A DNA stretch of 64,000 bases from Vibrio cholerae (GCA_009728235.1 WNZI01000014.1:1-64000); one strand, 5' to 3'; positions 12,415-20,965 are shown, numbered from the stretch's first letter. Translations and numbers: made by a program. Notes: generated by a model from the letters alone, not told the origin.

Positions 12415-13091
12415 CGCGGTATCCCCATGCCGACCCGGCGGCGCGCCGGGTCATCTTCTGGCGCCATGGACGCACGGAGTGGAACCGCTCGGGGCGGTTC
12501 CAGGGCCAGGAGGACATCGACCTGGACGAGACGGGCAGGGAGCAGGCGCGACGGGCCGCCGAAGTGCTGGCTACGCGCAACCCCTCCCTGATCGTCGCCT
12601 CCGACCTCCGCCGGGCAGCCGACACAGCGTCGGCTCTGGCGGAGCTCAGCGGAATGCAGATCACCTACGACGCCCGGCTGCGGGAGACCGACGCCGGGCA
12701 GTGGCAGGGGTTGTCCTTCGCGGAGATCGACGAGAGGTTCGCGGACGACAACGCAGCATGGCGTGGAGGCGACCCCCGTGTCCGGGCAGGCGGAGCGGAG
12801 AACCGGCTCGACGTGGGGAAGCGCATGCTCGCTGCCGTCACAGACGCGGTGACACGGGTGGCACCCGCGGAGACCCTCGTGGTGGTGAGCCATGGAGGAG
12901 CCATCAGGGCAGCGCTCGCCGCGCTGATGGGGCTGCCGCCGGAGCGGTGGGGAGCCCTTGCGGGACTGTCCAACTGTCACTGGTCCGAGGTCCATGAGGT
13001 CGTGGACAGAGCGGGGGCCCTGTTCTCATGGCAGCTGACCGAGCACAATGTGGGTCTCGGCTCCCTGCCCGCGGAGCCCCTCGAAGGGTGA
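12411..13091 (+). CDS. Histidine phosphatase family protein (phosphoglycerate mutase-like)
   Basis: Histidine phosphatase superfamily: the catalytic RHGRTEWNRSGRFQGQEDIDL is at the N-terminus, the ASDLRRAADTA segment follows, and the second catalytic histidine is in VVVSHGGAIRAAL. About 226 aa from GTG 12411, which overlaps the rsfS stop. Rapid co-translation with rsfS is therefore likely. Actinobacterial homologues at this position are often labelled glucosyl-3-phosphoglycerate phosphatase or broad-specificity phosphatase; the sequence alone does not decide the substrate. Confidence 0.88.
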   Translation: MTRYPHADPAARRVIFWRHGRTEWNRSGRFQGQEDIDLDETGREQARRAAEVLATRNPSLIVASDLRRAADTASALAELSGMQITYDARLRETDAGQWQGLSFAEIDERFADDNAAWRGGDPRVRAGGAENRLDVGKRMLAAVTDAVTRVAPAETLVVVSHGGAIRAALAALMGLPPERWGALAGLSNCHWSEVHEVVDRAGALFSWQLTEHNVGLGSLPAEPLEG

Positions 13092-13185
13092 ACCGGGGCA
13101 GGCGGACGATTTGGTGAAGCCGCCGGAATTTACTACACTAATCAAGTTGCTTCGGCGGGATCATCCGGCGTAGCGGCGTGAGTAC

Positions 13186-13258
13186 GGGGCTATGGCGCAG
13201 CTGGTAGCGCACCTGCATGGCATGCAGGGGGTCAGGGGTTCGAATCCCCTTAGCTCCA
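13186..13258 (+). tRNA. tRNA-Ala (anticodon GGC)
   Basis: A 73-nt cloverleaf. The acceptor GGGGCTA pairs with TAGCTCC and includes the G3-U70 wobble that identifies alanine tRNAs. D arm GCGC/GCGC; anticodon stem CCTGC/GCAGG with loop ATGGCAT (anticodon GGC at 13222-13224); T arm AGGGG-TTCGAAT-CCCCT; discriminator A. The CCA end is not encoded. A possible -10 (TACACT) lies about 50 bp upstream. Confidence 0.97.
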
Positions 13259-13263
13259 CAACG

Positions 13264-13307
13264 AACCGCTGGAACTCAGGGCACAGGCCTTGGTCCGGCG
13301 GTTTTTT
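13264..13307 (+). terminator. Intrinsic terminator of tRNA-Ala
   Basis: AACCGC (13264-13269) pairs with GCGGTT (13298-13303), extended by GGA (13271-13273) with TCC (13294-13296), followed by a T-run to 13307. It lies six bases after the tRNA. Confidence 0.85.
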
Positions 13308-13371
13308 GTTGCCCTCGGGAGTTGCGGCCGCTCTGATCGGAGTCGGCAGCGGTGAGGCGCTGGGGGAGACG

Positions 13372-13584
13372 TCAGTGTCCGCGAGGTGAGGCAGCGTCCA
13401 GAGCGTCCAGGATCGCGAGCGACGGCAGACCCGCGACCGCAGCCACTGTGGCCAGCCGCTCCCCGCGACCGACCGCGGAAGCGACAGCCTCCTGGAACTC
13501 CACGGAGGGCGCCGCCTTCGCTCCCTCGGTGGCCCTGCTGGACCGCGCTATCGCGGCCACCCGGGAAAGATGATCTACAGTCAC
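13372..13584 (-). CDS. Small hypothetical protein (70 aa)
   Basis: A 70-aa protein from a GTG at 13584 with an excellent Shine-Dalgarno (GGAGGAGCCGAC before GTG). The body is Ala-rich and helical; residues around RLATVAAVAGLPSLAILDAL could form a helix-turn-helix-like pair, but there is no family signature. It lies convergent to tRNA-Ala on the opposite strand. A longer version from ATG 13611 is possible but has worse spacing. Function unknown. Confidence 0.5.
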   Translation of the reverse strand: MTVDHLSRVAAIARSSRATEGAKAAPSVEFQEAVASAVGRGERLATVAAVAGLPSLAILDALDAASPRGH

Positions 13585-13683
13585 GTCGGCTCCTCCAGTG
13601 TTGTTGCTCATTCCTCATCCTGGCGCCTGCGCCTGAACGGTTGCTGGTCCGACGCTGAACGGCGTCCGGGCGATCCGGTCCGC

Positions 13684-13926
13684 TCAGCCTGCGCCGACCA
13701 GAGTGCCACCAGCGAGGCGAGGGTGGGAGGGTGTACCGGGATGCTCGACGTGGCGTCCGTGCTTCACTCGTCGGTGCTTCCGTGCGGCGGGCGGCTGAAG
13801 CGGTCGGGCGGCGTGTCGGTCCACGGCCCCGTCCTCGAGCAGCGTCGTCCACGTGCTCGACGGCGCCAGAGCAGTGATGAGGACCACCTTCACGATGGTC
13901 AGCACGTTGGATGCAAGGTGATGCAT
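13684..13926 (-). CDS. Possible small hypothetical protein (80 aa)
   Basis: An 80-aa frame beginning MHHLASNVLTIVKVVLITALAP, a short hydrophobic stretch, then a Pro/His/Arg-rich tail without recognisable motif. AAAGGA lies 8 bp before the ATG. The tail composition resembles a shadow frame, so only the N-terminal part and the ribosome site support it. The rest of 13612-14197 shows no other gene. Confidence 0.3.
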   Translation of the reverse strand: MHHLASNVLTIVKVVLITALAPSSTWTTLLEDGAVDRHAARPLQPPAARKHRRVKHGRHVEHPGTPSHPRLAGGTLVGAG

Positions 13927-14197
13927 GGGACGTTCCTTTCGTCGTCGATCTCCCTCAATCCTCGCGGACAGGACGTTCCGCTACATCGGCGCCTGGTGGG
14001 ATCCGCCGGTCGGACGGCCTCCGCCCAGGGAATGAGGAGAGCAGAGCCCGAGCCCTGATTCCATCGCCGTGGCATGGACCAGCATGGGGACCGGATGTCA
14101 TCGCCATCGACATCACCAGGTGGCTGCGCTGGTGCTCGAGCGGCGCTGTGGGTAGTGTCGCGGTGATCAGCGTCGATCAGGTAGGAGGTCGGATCAG

Positions 14198-14584
14198 ATG
14201 GACATGGGGCAAGCCGGAACGCAGGGGGACGCTTTCACCGCTTCCATGCGCGACGGGGTTCTCTGGGTCCACTGGCTCCAGGGGTCGAGCGTGACGGACG
14301 CGGACGCGGCCGCCCTCGTGCAGCGGGCCCACGCCATGAGTGTGGACACCTGCCCTCTGATGCTCGTCGAACTCAATGACATGGTGACCCTCTCCCGCGC
14401 CGCACTGCAGCGATTCGCCAACACCCTGAACGTCGGAGCCATGGCCATCGTCGGGCCCTCCGCCGTGGACAAGCTCCTTGCCGACCATTTCGGTGAGGTG
14501 CACAACCCTCCCTACCCGAGCAGATACTTCACGACGAGCGCGCAGGCCGTGCAGTGGCTCAACGACCATCCCGATGCACCGTGA
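14198..14584 (+). CDS. SpoIIAA/STAS-like small protein, copy 1
   Basis: A 128-aa soluble protein without signal or membrane segment. The alternation of short strands and helices (GVLWVHWLQGSSVTDADAAAL, CPLMLVELNDMVTLSRAALQRFA, VGAMAIVGPSAVDKLLADHF) looks like the SpoIIAA/STAS fold. AGGAGG lies about 9 bp upstream of the ATG. A related gene follows 100 bp later and shares the pattern of acidic residue after a strand, RAAL/ARAL helix and a small-residue strand before a D(K/R)LLA helix. No kinase or phosphatase partner is adjacent. Exact role unknown; family call from pattern only. Confidence 0.65.
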   Translation: MDMGQAGTQGDAFTASMRDGVLWVHWLQGSSVTDADAAALVQRAHAMSVDTCPLMLVELNDMVTLSRAALQRFANTLNVGAMAIVGPSAVDKLLADHFGEVHNPPYPSRYFTTSAQAVQWLNDHPDAP

Positions 14585-14684
14585 CGCCGGCCGACGGACC
14601 ATGACGCGCAAAAAAGCTCCTTCACCTGCAGCCCCACCTGGTTCGGGCAGCTTCCATGGAGGACCGGGCCGGAGCAGAGGAAGC

Positions 14685-15062
14685 GTGACGACACGGTCCG
14701 TGGCGGGCGGCAAAGCCACCCTCTCGATGCTCGGTCCCGCACTCCTGCGATTGACGTACGCGCCCAACTCCGAGGTTCTTCCAGCGGATGCGAAGGCCAT
14801 TCTCGAGACCAGTTCGGCGCTTGTCGGTGGCTCCTCCTACGCGATCCTGGTGGACATGCCCTCGATCCTCAGGATGAGCTCGGCTGCCCGTGCGCTGTTC
14901 GGAGCCGAGGACAAGGTGCTGGCAGCGGCAATGCTGGGAGTCACACCGATGGACAGGGTGCTCGCCGCGTCCATGACGCAGGCCGTCCACGACGTGCAGT
15001 TCTTCGTGGACGAGGGCACTGCCCTGCGCTGGCTGACCGGTCGGTTGCCCCACAACGCCTGA
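14685..15062 (+). CDS. SpoIIAA/STAS-like small protein, copy 2
   Basis: About 125 aa from GTG 14685, which has AGAGGA at good spacing; an in-frame ATG at 14601 has a poor ribosome site and would add a low-complexity leader. The core (ALVGGSSYAILVDMPSILRMSSAARALFGAEDKVLAAAMLG, MDRVLAASM) matches the layout of copy 1 at low identity. This suggests an old tandem duplication. No catalytic residues are evident. Function unknown. Confidence 0.62.
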   Translation: MTTRSVAGGKATLSMLGPALLRLTYAPNSEVLPADAKAILETSSALVGGSSYAILVDMPSILRMSSAARALFGAEDKVLAAAMLGVTPMDRVLAASMTQAVHDVQFFVDEGTALRWLTGRLPHNA

Positions 15063-15190
15063 CCGCGTCGAGAAGACGGCCGGCCCGTGTCTCAGGATGC
15101 GCCAAATCTTTCTGCAGGTTCCTCCACCCCGGGCATCCGCGAGGTCGCCCATGCCCCATGCTGGCAGCAACCATCTCCAGCGGAGGACGA

Positions 15191-16963
15191 ATGAAACACC
15201 GGATCGGTCCCGAACAAGCCTCAGATCGACGAAGCCAGCGTGCTCGCTCGCTCCTCGTCACCGTGCTGGCAACGCTGCTCGCGCTCGGCGGATGCGCGGC
15301 TCCGGATGCGTCCGGGACTCTTCAGGAGGTGCGCGTCGCAACGACCAGCACCGCGCCCTCCGGCTGGCTCCACACGGACGGTGGGGCGGTCAAGGACGCC
15401 GACGGCCGGACCTACGTCATTAAGGCAGCGAACTGGTTCGGACTCGAGACGAGCGACTGCGTGCCGCACGGGCTGTGGACGCTGAAGATGGAAGATGCCC
15501 TCGCGCAGATCAAGTCCATGGGTTTCAACACGATCCGATTGCCGTACTCGAACGAATGCATCACCAGCGGACGGGTCAGCACCGATACGAATTTCTGGGC
15601 GAATCCGGATCTGAAGGGGAAGACCCCGCAACAGGTCATGGACATCGTCATCGCGACATCGAAGACGGCCGGCCTCAACGTCATCCTTGATCGGCACCGG
15701 CCCTCCTCTGCTGCTCAGTCCGAGCTCTGGTATACGCCGGCGGTGAGCGAGGCCACGTGGATCGCCGACTGGAAGAAGCTCGCCGAGCGATACAGGAACG
15801 AACCGACCGTGATCGGCGCCGATCTGCACAACGAGCCGCATGGCGCGGCGAGGTGGGGCGGCAACGATCCGGCGAGGGATTGGCATGCAGCAGCCACGCG
15901 CGCGGGCAACGCCATCCAGACCGTCAACCCCAGGCTCCTGGTCATCGTCGAGGGTGTCGAGGCGCAGAACGACGGCACGTCGACCTGGTGGGGTGGCGGG
16001 CTCAAGGACGTCAGAACCAAGCCGGTCAGGCTGACCGTGCCCAACCAGGTCGTCTATTCGCCGCACGACTACCCAGCGTCCGTCTTCGCGCAGAAGTGGT
16101 TCGCCGCCCCGACCTATCCCGCGAACCTCGCCGGTGTCTGGGACGCCAACTGGGGCTACATCGCCAAGGAGGGTATCGCCCCGGTCCTGGTAGGGGAATT
16201 CGGCACCAGGCTCGAGACGACGTCCGACAAGCAATGGATGACCGAGATCGTGAAGTACCTGCGCGTCAACGGGACGAGCTTCTCCTACTGGTCCTTCAAC
16301 CCGAACAGTTCGGACACGGGCGGTCTTGTCGGCACCGACTGGCGGACTCCCCAGACGGCCAAGCTCGACGCTCTGAGGCCGATCCTCGACGTACCCGCGC
16401 CCGTGCCGCCCGCACCTGCTCCCACGGCATCGGCGACGCCGCCACCCACTCCGTCACCGACGGCACCCGTTGCGCCGAAACCGTCCCCGACGGCCACCAC
16501 GGCTCCCTCGGCCGCGCCGACTCCCACGCCTGCCCCGTCACCGGGACCGACGGTCGCGCCGTCGCCCTCACCGGCTGTGAAACCGACCCCGACTCCCGCC
16601 CCGGTACCGTCGGTCATCCCTTCGCCGACCCCGACGCCGACGCCGACGCCCGCGCCCTCCTCCTCGAAGGTGACGGCCGCCTGGGCACTCCAAGGATCCT
16701 GGTGGGGCGGACACAGCGTGCAGCTCAAGGTGACCGCCACACAGGCAGTCGCCGGCTGGTCCGTCACCTATAAGGACCCGAACGTCACGAGGATCCCCAA
16801 CTCGTGGGGAGCCAGATGTTCGTTCGTTCCACGGACATCGATCACCTGTGTCGGTTCGGACTGGACGACGTCGCTGAAGGCCGGCCAGGTCGTGTCCGTC
16901 GGGCTGCAGGTCGACGGCGTGAAGCCTCCGACCAACCCGGTGGTCACAGCCACCGCCAGGTGA
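15191..16963 (+). CDS. Secreted GH5 glycoside hydrolase (endoglucanase-like) with CBM2
   Basis: About 590 aa. The N-terminus has a basic region, a hydrophobic segment and a lipobox-like LGGC, so export is likely and lipid anchoring possible. The GH5 domain (about residues 55-395) shows IRLPYSNECI, VILDRHRP, the acid/base Glu in LHNEPHG and the nucleophile Glu in VLVGEFGTRLE. A Pro/Thr/Ser/Ala linker (about 400-492) leads to a C-terminal domain (ITCVGSDWTTSLKAGQVVSVGLQV) of CBM2 type, which binds cellulose or chitin. The start ATG 15191 follows GGAGGA. Substrate most likely cellulose or a related beta-1,4-glucan. Confidence 0.88.
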   Translation: MKHRIGPEQASDRRSQRARSLLVTVLATLLALGGCAAPDASGTLQEVRVATTSTAPSGWLHTDGGAVKDADGRTYVIKAANWFGLETSDCVPHGLWTLKMEDALAQIKSMGFNTIRLPYSNECITSGRVSTDTNFWANPDLKGKTPQQVMDIVIATSKTAGLNVILDRHRPSSAAQSELWYTPAVSEATWIADWKKLAERYRNEPTVIGADLHNEPHGAARWGGNDPARDWHAAATRAGNAIQTVNPRLLVIVEGVEAQNDGTSTWWGGGLKDVRTKPVRLTVPNQVVYSPHDYPASVFAQKWFAAPTYPANLAGVWDANWGYIAKEGIAPVLVGEFGTRLETTSDKQWMTEIVKYLRVNGTSFSYWSFNPNSSDTGGLVGTDWRTPQTAKLDALRPILDVPAPVPPAPAPTASATPPPTPSPTAPVAPKPSPTATTAPSAAPTPTPAPSPGPTVAPSPSPAVKPTPTPAPVPSVIPSPTPTPTPTPAPSSSKVTAAWALQGSWWGGHSVQLKVTATQAVAGWSVTYKDPNVTRIPNSWGARCSFVPRTSITCVGSDWTTSLKAGQVVSVGLQVDGVKPPTNPVVTATAR

Positions 16964-17162
16964 GCTGAGCGGGCCGGGGGGCACCGGTGGGCGTCTGCAC
17001 CGTCGAGGACGAGTGACCTCGGACCGCCCCTGGCGCGCCCGGACCACGGCGCCCTGACCACGGGAAGCCTCCGAGCCGGGGTGGCGCGCCGGGGACCCCG
17101 ACGGCCGGCAATGCATGATCGTACGACCCGGAGCTCGGGAGGCTGGGGAACAAAGAATCCCG

Positions 17163-17293
17163 CCGGCTCTCCTCGTGCGGTAACTTGTGAGAACCCCCGA
17201 CGGTGGAAGAGCCGGGGACCAGGCTGTCGCCCACCAGCAGGGTGGTCCGCCCAGCACACCGCCTGAGCGACCGCGGGGGTCCCACTCGCGGTC
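17163..17293 (+). other. Structured leader upstream of the AAA+ gene (three hairpins)
   Basis: In the 354-bp gap 16964-17317 I see three consecutive perfect inverted repeats: CCGGCTCT (17163-17170) with AGAGCCGG (17208-17215), CCACC (17231-17235) with GGTGG (17241-17245), and GACCGCG (17269-17275) with CGCGGTC (17287-17293). They end 25 bp before the ATG at 17318. I recognise no known riboswitch consensus. High GC makes chance hairpins common, so this is tentative. Confidence 0.3.
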
Positions 17294-17317
17294 CGACAGT
17301 CCCACCGGGAGACAAGC

Positions 17318-18358
17318 ATGGCTGCAAGCCGCAATCCACTCGACGATCTGCGCGAATCGATCAGCCACCTGACGGAGCAGATCAAGCTGCCGGGCTCGGA
17401 GCGGGTCGACGAGCTGATCGGCGACCGTTTCGGTGGGCGGCCGGGACCCGCCCGGTCCCTCGCGGAGGTGCAGGCCGAACTCGACGCGTTGGTCGGGCTC
17501 GACACCGTCAAGGAGCAGGTTCGGGCCCTCGTCGCGCTGCTCCAGGTGCAGGCACGACGCAAGGCGCACGGCCTACCCGAGGTGGCCACCTCGCAGCACC
17601 TGGTGTTCCTCGGTAATCCGGGTACCGGCAAGACCACCGTGGCGCGGCTCCTGGCCGAGATGTACCGGGCGGTCGGCCTGCTGCAGAAGGGCCATCTGGT
17701 GGAGGTCGATCGATCGGGCCTGGTGGGGCAGTACGTCGGCGCCACCGCCATCAAGACGGATCGGGTGATCCGACGGGCCCTGGACGGCGTGCTGTTCATC
17801 GACGAGGCGTACGCTCTCACTCCCGACGACGGACGGATGGACTTCGGTCCGGAGGCCATCGAGGTCCTCCTGAAGCGGATGGAGGATCACCGCCACCGCC
17901 TGGTCGTGATCGTGGCCGGCTACCCGCAACTGATGGAATCGTTCCTGCTCTCCAATCCGGGGCTGCGGTCCCGTTTCGCCCGCGAGATCACGTTCCCCGA
18001 CTACTCGGTCGACGCGCTGCAGACCATCTTCGACCAGATGCTCGCCCAGCACGAGTACATCCTGGAACCGGGTGCCGATGAGATGCTGCGCCGCATCCTG
18101 TCGGGGCTCTCCACGGGCGAGGAATCGGGCAACGCGCGTTTCGCCCGCACTCTGTTCGAGCAGTCGCTCAACCGGCAGGCGCTGAGGCTGTCCCTCAACG
18201 AGCAGCGGAACCTCGACGCCCTCGACCGGGACGAGGTGATGACGCTGACCGCCGATGATCTCCGGGGGGCAGCGGTGGCGCTGGGGGCGGAAACCGCGCA
18301 GGAACCCGTCCACCAGACCGACCGCAGGCCCGCACGGTGGTGGGACTGGCTGAGCTGA
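17318..18358 (+). CDS. AAA+ ATPase of the CbbX/EccA type
   Basis: A 346-aa AAA+ protein. Walker A is GNPGTGKTT (about residue 100), Walker B VLFIDEAY, sensor-1 region VVIVAGYP, and an arginine-finger region [15 protein letters not shown] short N-terminal helical part ([17 protein letters not shown]) precedes the ATPase. Homologues include the Rubisco activase CbbX, sporulation SpoVK and type VII secretion EccA; none of their partner genes is visible here, so the substrate is unknown. GGGAG lies 8 bp before the ATG. It faces the PRC-barrel gene convergently. Confidence 0.85.
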   Translation: MAASRNPLDDLRESISHLTEQIKLPGSERVDELIGDRFGGRPGPARSLAEVQAELDALVGLDTVKEQVRALVALLQVQARRKAHGLPEVATSQHLVFLGNPGTGKTTVARLLAEMYRAVGLLQKGHLVEVDRSGLVGQYVGATAIKTDRVIRRALDGVLFIDEAYALTPDDGRMDFGPEAIEVLLKRMEDHRHRLVVIVAGYPQLMESFLLSNPGLRSRFAREITFPDYSVDALQTIFDQMLAQHEYILEPGADEMLRRILSGLSTGEESGNARFARTLFEQSLNRQALRLSLNEQRNLDALDRDEVMTLTADDLRGAAVALGAETAQEPVHQTDRRPARWWDWLS

Positions 18359-18433
18359 CGACGTCGGGGCCAGGTACCCCGCCCTCGTCCGGGTGCCAAC
18401 CCACCCGCCGCGCAGCCTGTCCGCGCCCTGCGC

Positions 18434-19330
18434 TCAGCGCCGCCTGTTCTTCCCCTTCAGCAGGGCATTGGGACTGCGGGTCACCAGCCCGGACTGCCCG
18501 GGCTCCGTCCCGGCCGTGGACGACGTCCCCCTGCCCCGTGTCGAGCCCGGTGTTCCGGTGCCGCCGGTCACCGCGCCGTCGATGCTGCTCACGATGCGTT
18601 CCTTGCGTACCTCCTCGCGGACCGTGGCTCGTCGGGCGACCGCGACCTTCCTCATCGTGACCCGCTCCGCGACCACCGTCTCCTTGCTCACGACCGGTCG
18701 TTCCTCGCGCAGGACGATCTCCACGGATTCCTCCTGGAACAGTGCGCCCTCGGCCGACCCGCCGTCCGTTGTCGCCGTCACCGGCTCGATGTCGACGCGG
18801 ACCTCCTCACGCCGGAGGGGAACCGTCACGGCGGCCTCCTCGGCGACCACGTACTTCCGCAGTCGGACCCGCGCGGTCTCGTGCTGCTCCGTCCCGATCC
18901 TGAGCCGTTCCTCGGACCGGATCATCCATGGTTCGCCGCTGTCATGACCCTTTGCTCGTGCCTCCGTGACCGTCGTCGAATCGTCCGAGTCGTCGGTCGC
19001 CAACGAGGCTTGCGGCTGCAGATCGTAGTGTCGGTAGAGTGCGGCCTCGTCCTCGGGGGAGAGGTGTCCGTCCCGTTCGACCGACGGTGCGTGCCTGATC
19101 AGGTCCTTGGGAACGGCGACGACGAGGCGGTCATCTTCCACCGTGGCTCCCCTGAGCGGAACGAGTGACTCCCTGCTGCCGAACAGGCCGGTGTGGACCG
19201 TGACCCAGGCGGGCTCGCCCGTCGAGTCGTCCAGGTACACCTCACCGACGGACCCCACCTTCTCACCGCGATCCGTGAACACCGCGCCGCGATGGATGAG
19301 GAGAGGGTCGAGATCGTGCATGGTGAGCAT
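18434..19330 (-). CDS. PRC-barrel / DUF2382 stress-response-like protein
   Basis: A 298-aa soluble protein. Residues 1-80 form a PRC-barrel-like domain (GEKVGSVGEVYLDDSTGEPAWVTVHTGLFG). Residues about 130-245 are a DUF2382 (YsnF-type) domain rich in charged strands (EERLRIGTEQHETARVRLRKYVV, ERPVVSKETVVAERVTMRKV). The tail is Gly/Thr/Arg-rich and disordered. This domain pair is common in desiccation- and radiation-tolerant actinobacteria and deinococci; the biochemical role is not established. ATG 19321 is an alternative start. Confidence 0.82.
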   Translation of the reverse strand: MLTMHDLDPLLIHRGAVFTDRGEKVGSVGEVYLDDSTGEPAWVTVHTGLFGSRESLVPLRGATVEDDRLVVAVPKDLIRHAPSVERDGHLSPEDEAALYRHYDLQPQASLATDDSDDSTTVTEARAKGHDSGEPWMIRSEERLRIGTEQHETARVRLRKYVVAEEAAVTVPLRREEVRVDIEPVTATTDGGSAEGALFQEESVEIVLREERPVVSKETVVAERVTMRKVAVARRATVREEVRKERIVSSIDGAVTGGTGTPGSTRGRGTSSTAGTEPGQSGLVTRSPNALLKGKNRRR

Positions 19331-19512
19331 GGAAGGTCCTGTCGTCGGCGCCGGCCTTCAGCGGCCCACGGATTCCCGCCAGCGTAGGACGGCCGTATGC
19401 GGATAACAAGCAGGCTTATGGTTTTCCTGCTGGTGGCATCCTGTGCGTCCATCGCGTACGCGGGCGAAGCCGTCGTCGAAGCCCCGCTCGTGGAAGCAGC
19501 GATCGAGGGACG

Positions 19513-20358
19513 CTATGCCTTCAGGATGCGAGCTGCTGCTGCTTCCGACTCGAGCTGCCGGTCGGACAGCACCGTACCTCTCAGGTGACCGCCGTGCCGG
19601 AGCATGGTCCGTAGCTCGTCGACGCTGTAGGGATCCGGCCAGCGGCTGTGGGCCACCACATGGCAGCTGGGACACAGGGGTACCAGATCCACGAGCGGGT
19701 CCGGCTCGTACTCCCCGTCGATGAGGGCGAGCGGCGTGATGAGATGCACCTGCATCGATTCGGAGCCTGAGGAACCATACATCTGCTCGAAGTCCAGGCC
19801 GCAGGAGAGGCAGGCCGAACCCCGATGCGCGAGGGCGATGCCGCGCAGGGCGTCGTCCTGCTCGAATCGATCGATCGGGACGGTCTTCACGACGCTGGAC
19901 GGCAAGGAGCCGGGCACGGGGTGGACCGAGCCGTTGGCGGGGGAGATGGTGGCAGCCCAGATCCCGCGGATCGCACGAGCAGTCCCGTCGTCGACCGCCA
20001 GCGCAGCGAGGCCCCCGTTCGCAACATGCCGGACTGGAGCGGGGAGCTGTGCCGTAGGGATCTGATCCCCGTGCGGCAGCAGGACGTCGACGTCGAGGTC
20101 CAGAAGAACTGCTGTCCCCGCTGCCTGCTCCATGGTGCGCGTGCGAGCAAGCGATCCGTGCCCGATCAAGCCGTTGCGCGAGGGGCGGCTCCCGACGACG
20201 AGCAGCCAGACATCCATCCCGATGTCGAGCCCCGGATCAGCCGGGAGGACCCATTCCCGCCGGACTAGTCCGACCCTCCGGACCACCTCCACGTCCGCGG
20301 CATAGGTTCCGGTCCACTGCGGCTCGTCGGGATTCCACGCGAGGATGAGGGCGACCAT
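19513..20358 (-). CDS. Probable EVE-HNH modification-dependent endonuclease
   Basis: A 281-aa two-part protein. Residues 1-75 begin VALILAWNPDEPQW and include WLLVVGSRPSRNGLIGHG, the pattern of PUA-like EVE domains that recognise modified bases. The C-terminus is a zinc-finger HNH nuclease: CLSC (183-186), MQVHLITPL with His205, DLVPLCPSCH with CPSC (229-232) and His233. The central N of HNH is Asp here (D224). In EVE-HNH enzymes such as VcaM4I the family cuts DNA carrying modified cytosine. There is no adjacent methylase, as expected for a modification-dependent enzyme. ATG 20358 is preferred to an upstream start because it begins the EVE domain directly. The EVE call is from sequence pattern only. 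Confidence 0.7.
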   Translation of the reverse strand: MVALILAWNPDEPQWTGTYAADVEVVRRVGLVRREWVLPADPGLDIGMDVWLLVVGSRPSRNGLIGHGSLARTRTMEQAAGTAVLLDLDVDVLLPHGDQIPTAQLPAPVRHVANGGLAALAVDDGTARAIRGIWAATISPANGSVHPVPGSLPSSVVKTVPIDRFEQDDALRGIALAHRGSACLSCGLDFEQMYGSSGSESMQVHLITPLALIDGEYEPDPLVDLVPLCPSCHVVAHSRWPDPYSVDELRTMLRHGGHLRGTVLSDRQLESEAAAARILKA

Positions 20359-20427
20359 GCACCGAGTGTCCCATGCTGCTCGGATCCGTGCGGGAGCAGT
20401 CCGCGTCACGAGAAGGGGAGGGTCCGG

Positions 20428-20781
20428 TCAGAGGTCCCAGGTCGGCTGGCCGTCCCACAGCCCCAGGTCATCGAAGCTCCGGATCAGCTGCTGGACACCA
20501 GGGGCGAGGACCGGACGTCCCTCATCGACCGCGATCAGGGGTTCGTAGTGACGCAGCTCGGCCATCTCGTTGGCGAAGTGGATGGCCCTGGCATGATCGC
20601 TGGTCAATCCGGAGCCGCCGGCCGCGACGGCCTCGAGGGCCGGCTGGGCCCGTCCGAAGCGGATCGCGTGGGCCAGGTCCGCAGCGGCGACATCGTGGTT
20701 CTGTGAGGCAGCCACGCTCCAGCTGTGCAGGACGGGATCCTCCTTCAGGCGGACGCCCGTCTGTTCCCACTCGTGTGTCAT
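20428..20781 (-). CDS. Hypothetical protein, 117 aa
   Basis: A soluble, acidic 117-aa protein (MTHEWEQTGVRLKEDPVLHSW ... FDDLGLWDGQPTWDL) with no motif I recognise. GGGGA lies 6 bp upstream of the ATG. It is 69 bp upstream of the EVE-HNH gene on the same strand and may be co-transcribed with it. Upstream of 20781 the frame stays open but loses coding character. Confidence 0.55.
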   Translation of the reverse strand: MTHEWEQTGVRLKEDPVLHSWSVAASQNHDVAAADLAHAIRFGRAQPALEAVAAGGSGLTSDHARAIHFANEMAELRHYEPLIAVDEGRPVLAPGVQQLIRSFDDLGLWDGQPTWDL

Positions 20782-20965
20782 TGCATCCCCATGATCGTCA
20801 GCTGAACCGAACTCCCAGCGTCGCAGTACCCGCTCGCGGCTACAAGCGCGCCTGCCGGGTACGCCGGAGTTGTTAGCCTCCCGTGACCTGCGCGCCGGGA
20901 GCGGCATCCTGCAGGCCGGGGGAGAAGGGTCGTCCCCGGACGCCTCACATGCCAGACTGGACGGC

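Noticed and set aside
13186-13258. tRNA-Ala 3' end as a proven phage attachment site
   Set aside because: No second copy of its 3' sequence was found in the following accessory region and no integrase is present.
16390-16666. Repeat-like CCGACGCCGACGCCC tract, considered as a tandem repeat element
   Set aside because: It encodes the Pro/Thr/Ser linker of the GH5 enzyme in frame.
19397-19588. Plus-strand 63-aa frame with a signal-peptide-like start
   Set aside because: Its third-position base use is unlike this genome, most of it overlaps the end of the EVE-HNH gene, and there is no convincing ribosome site.
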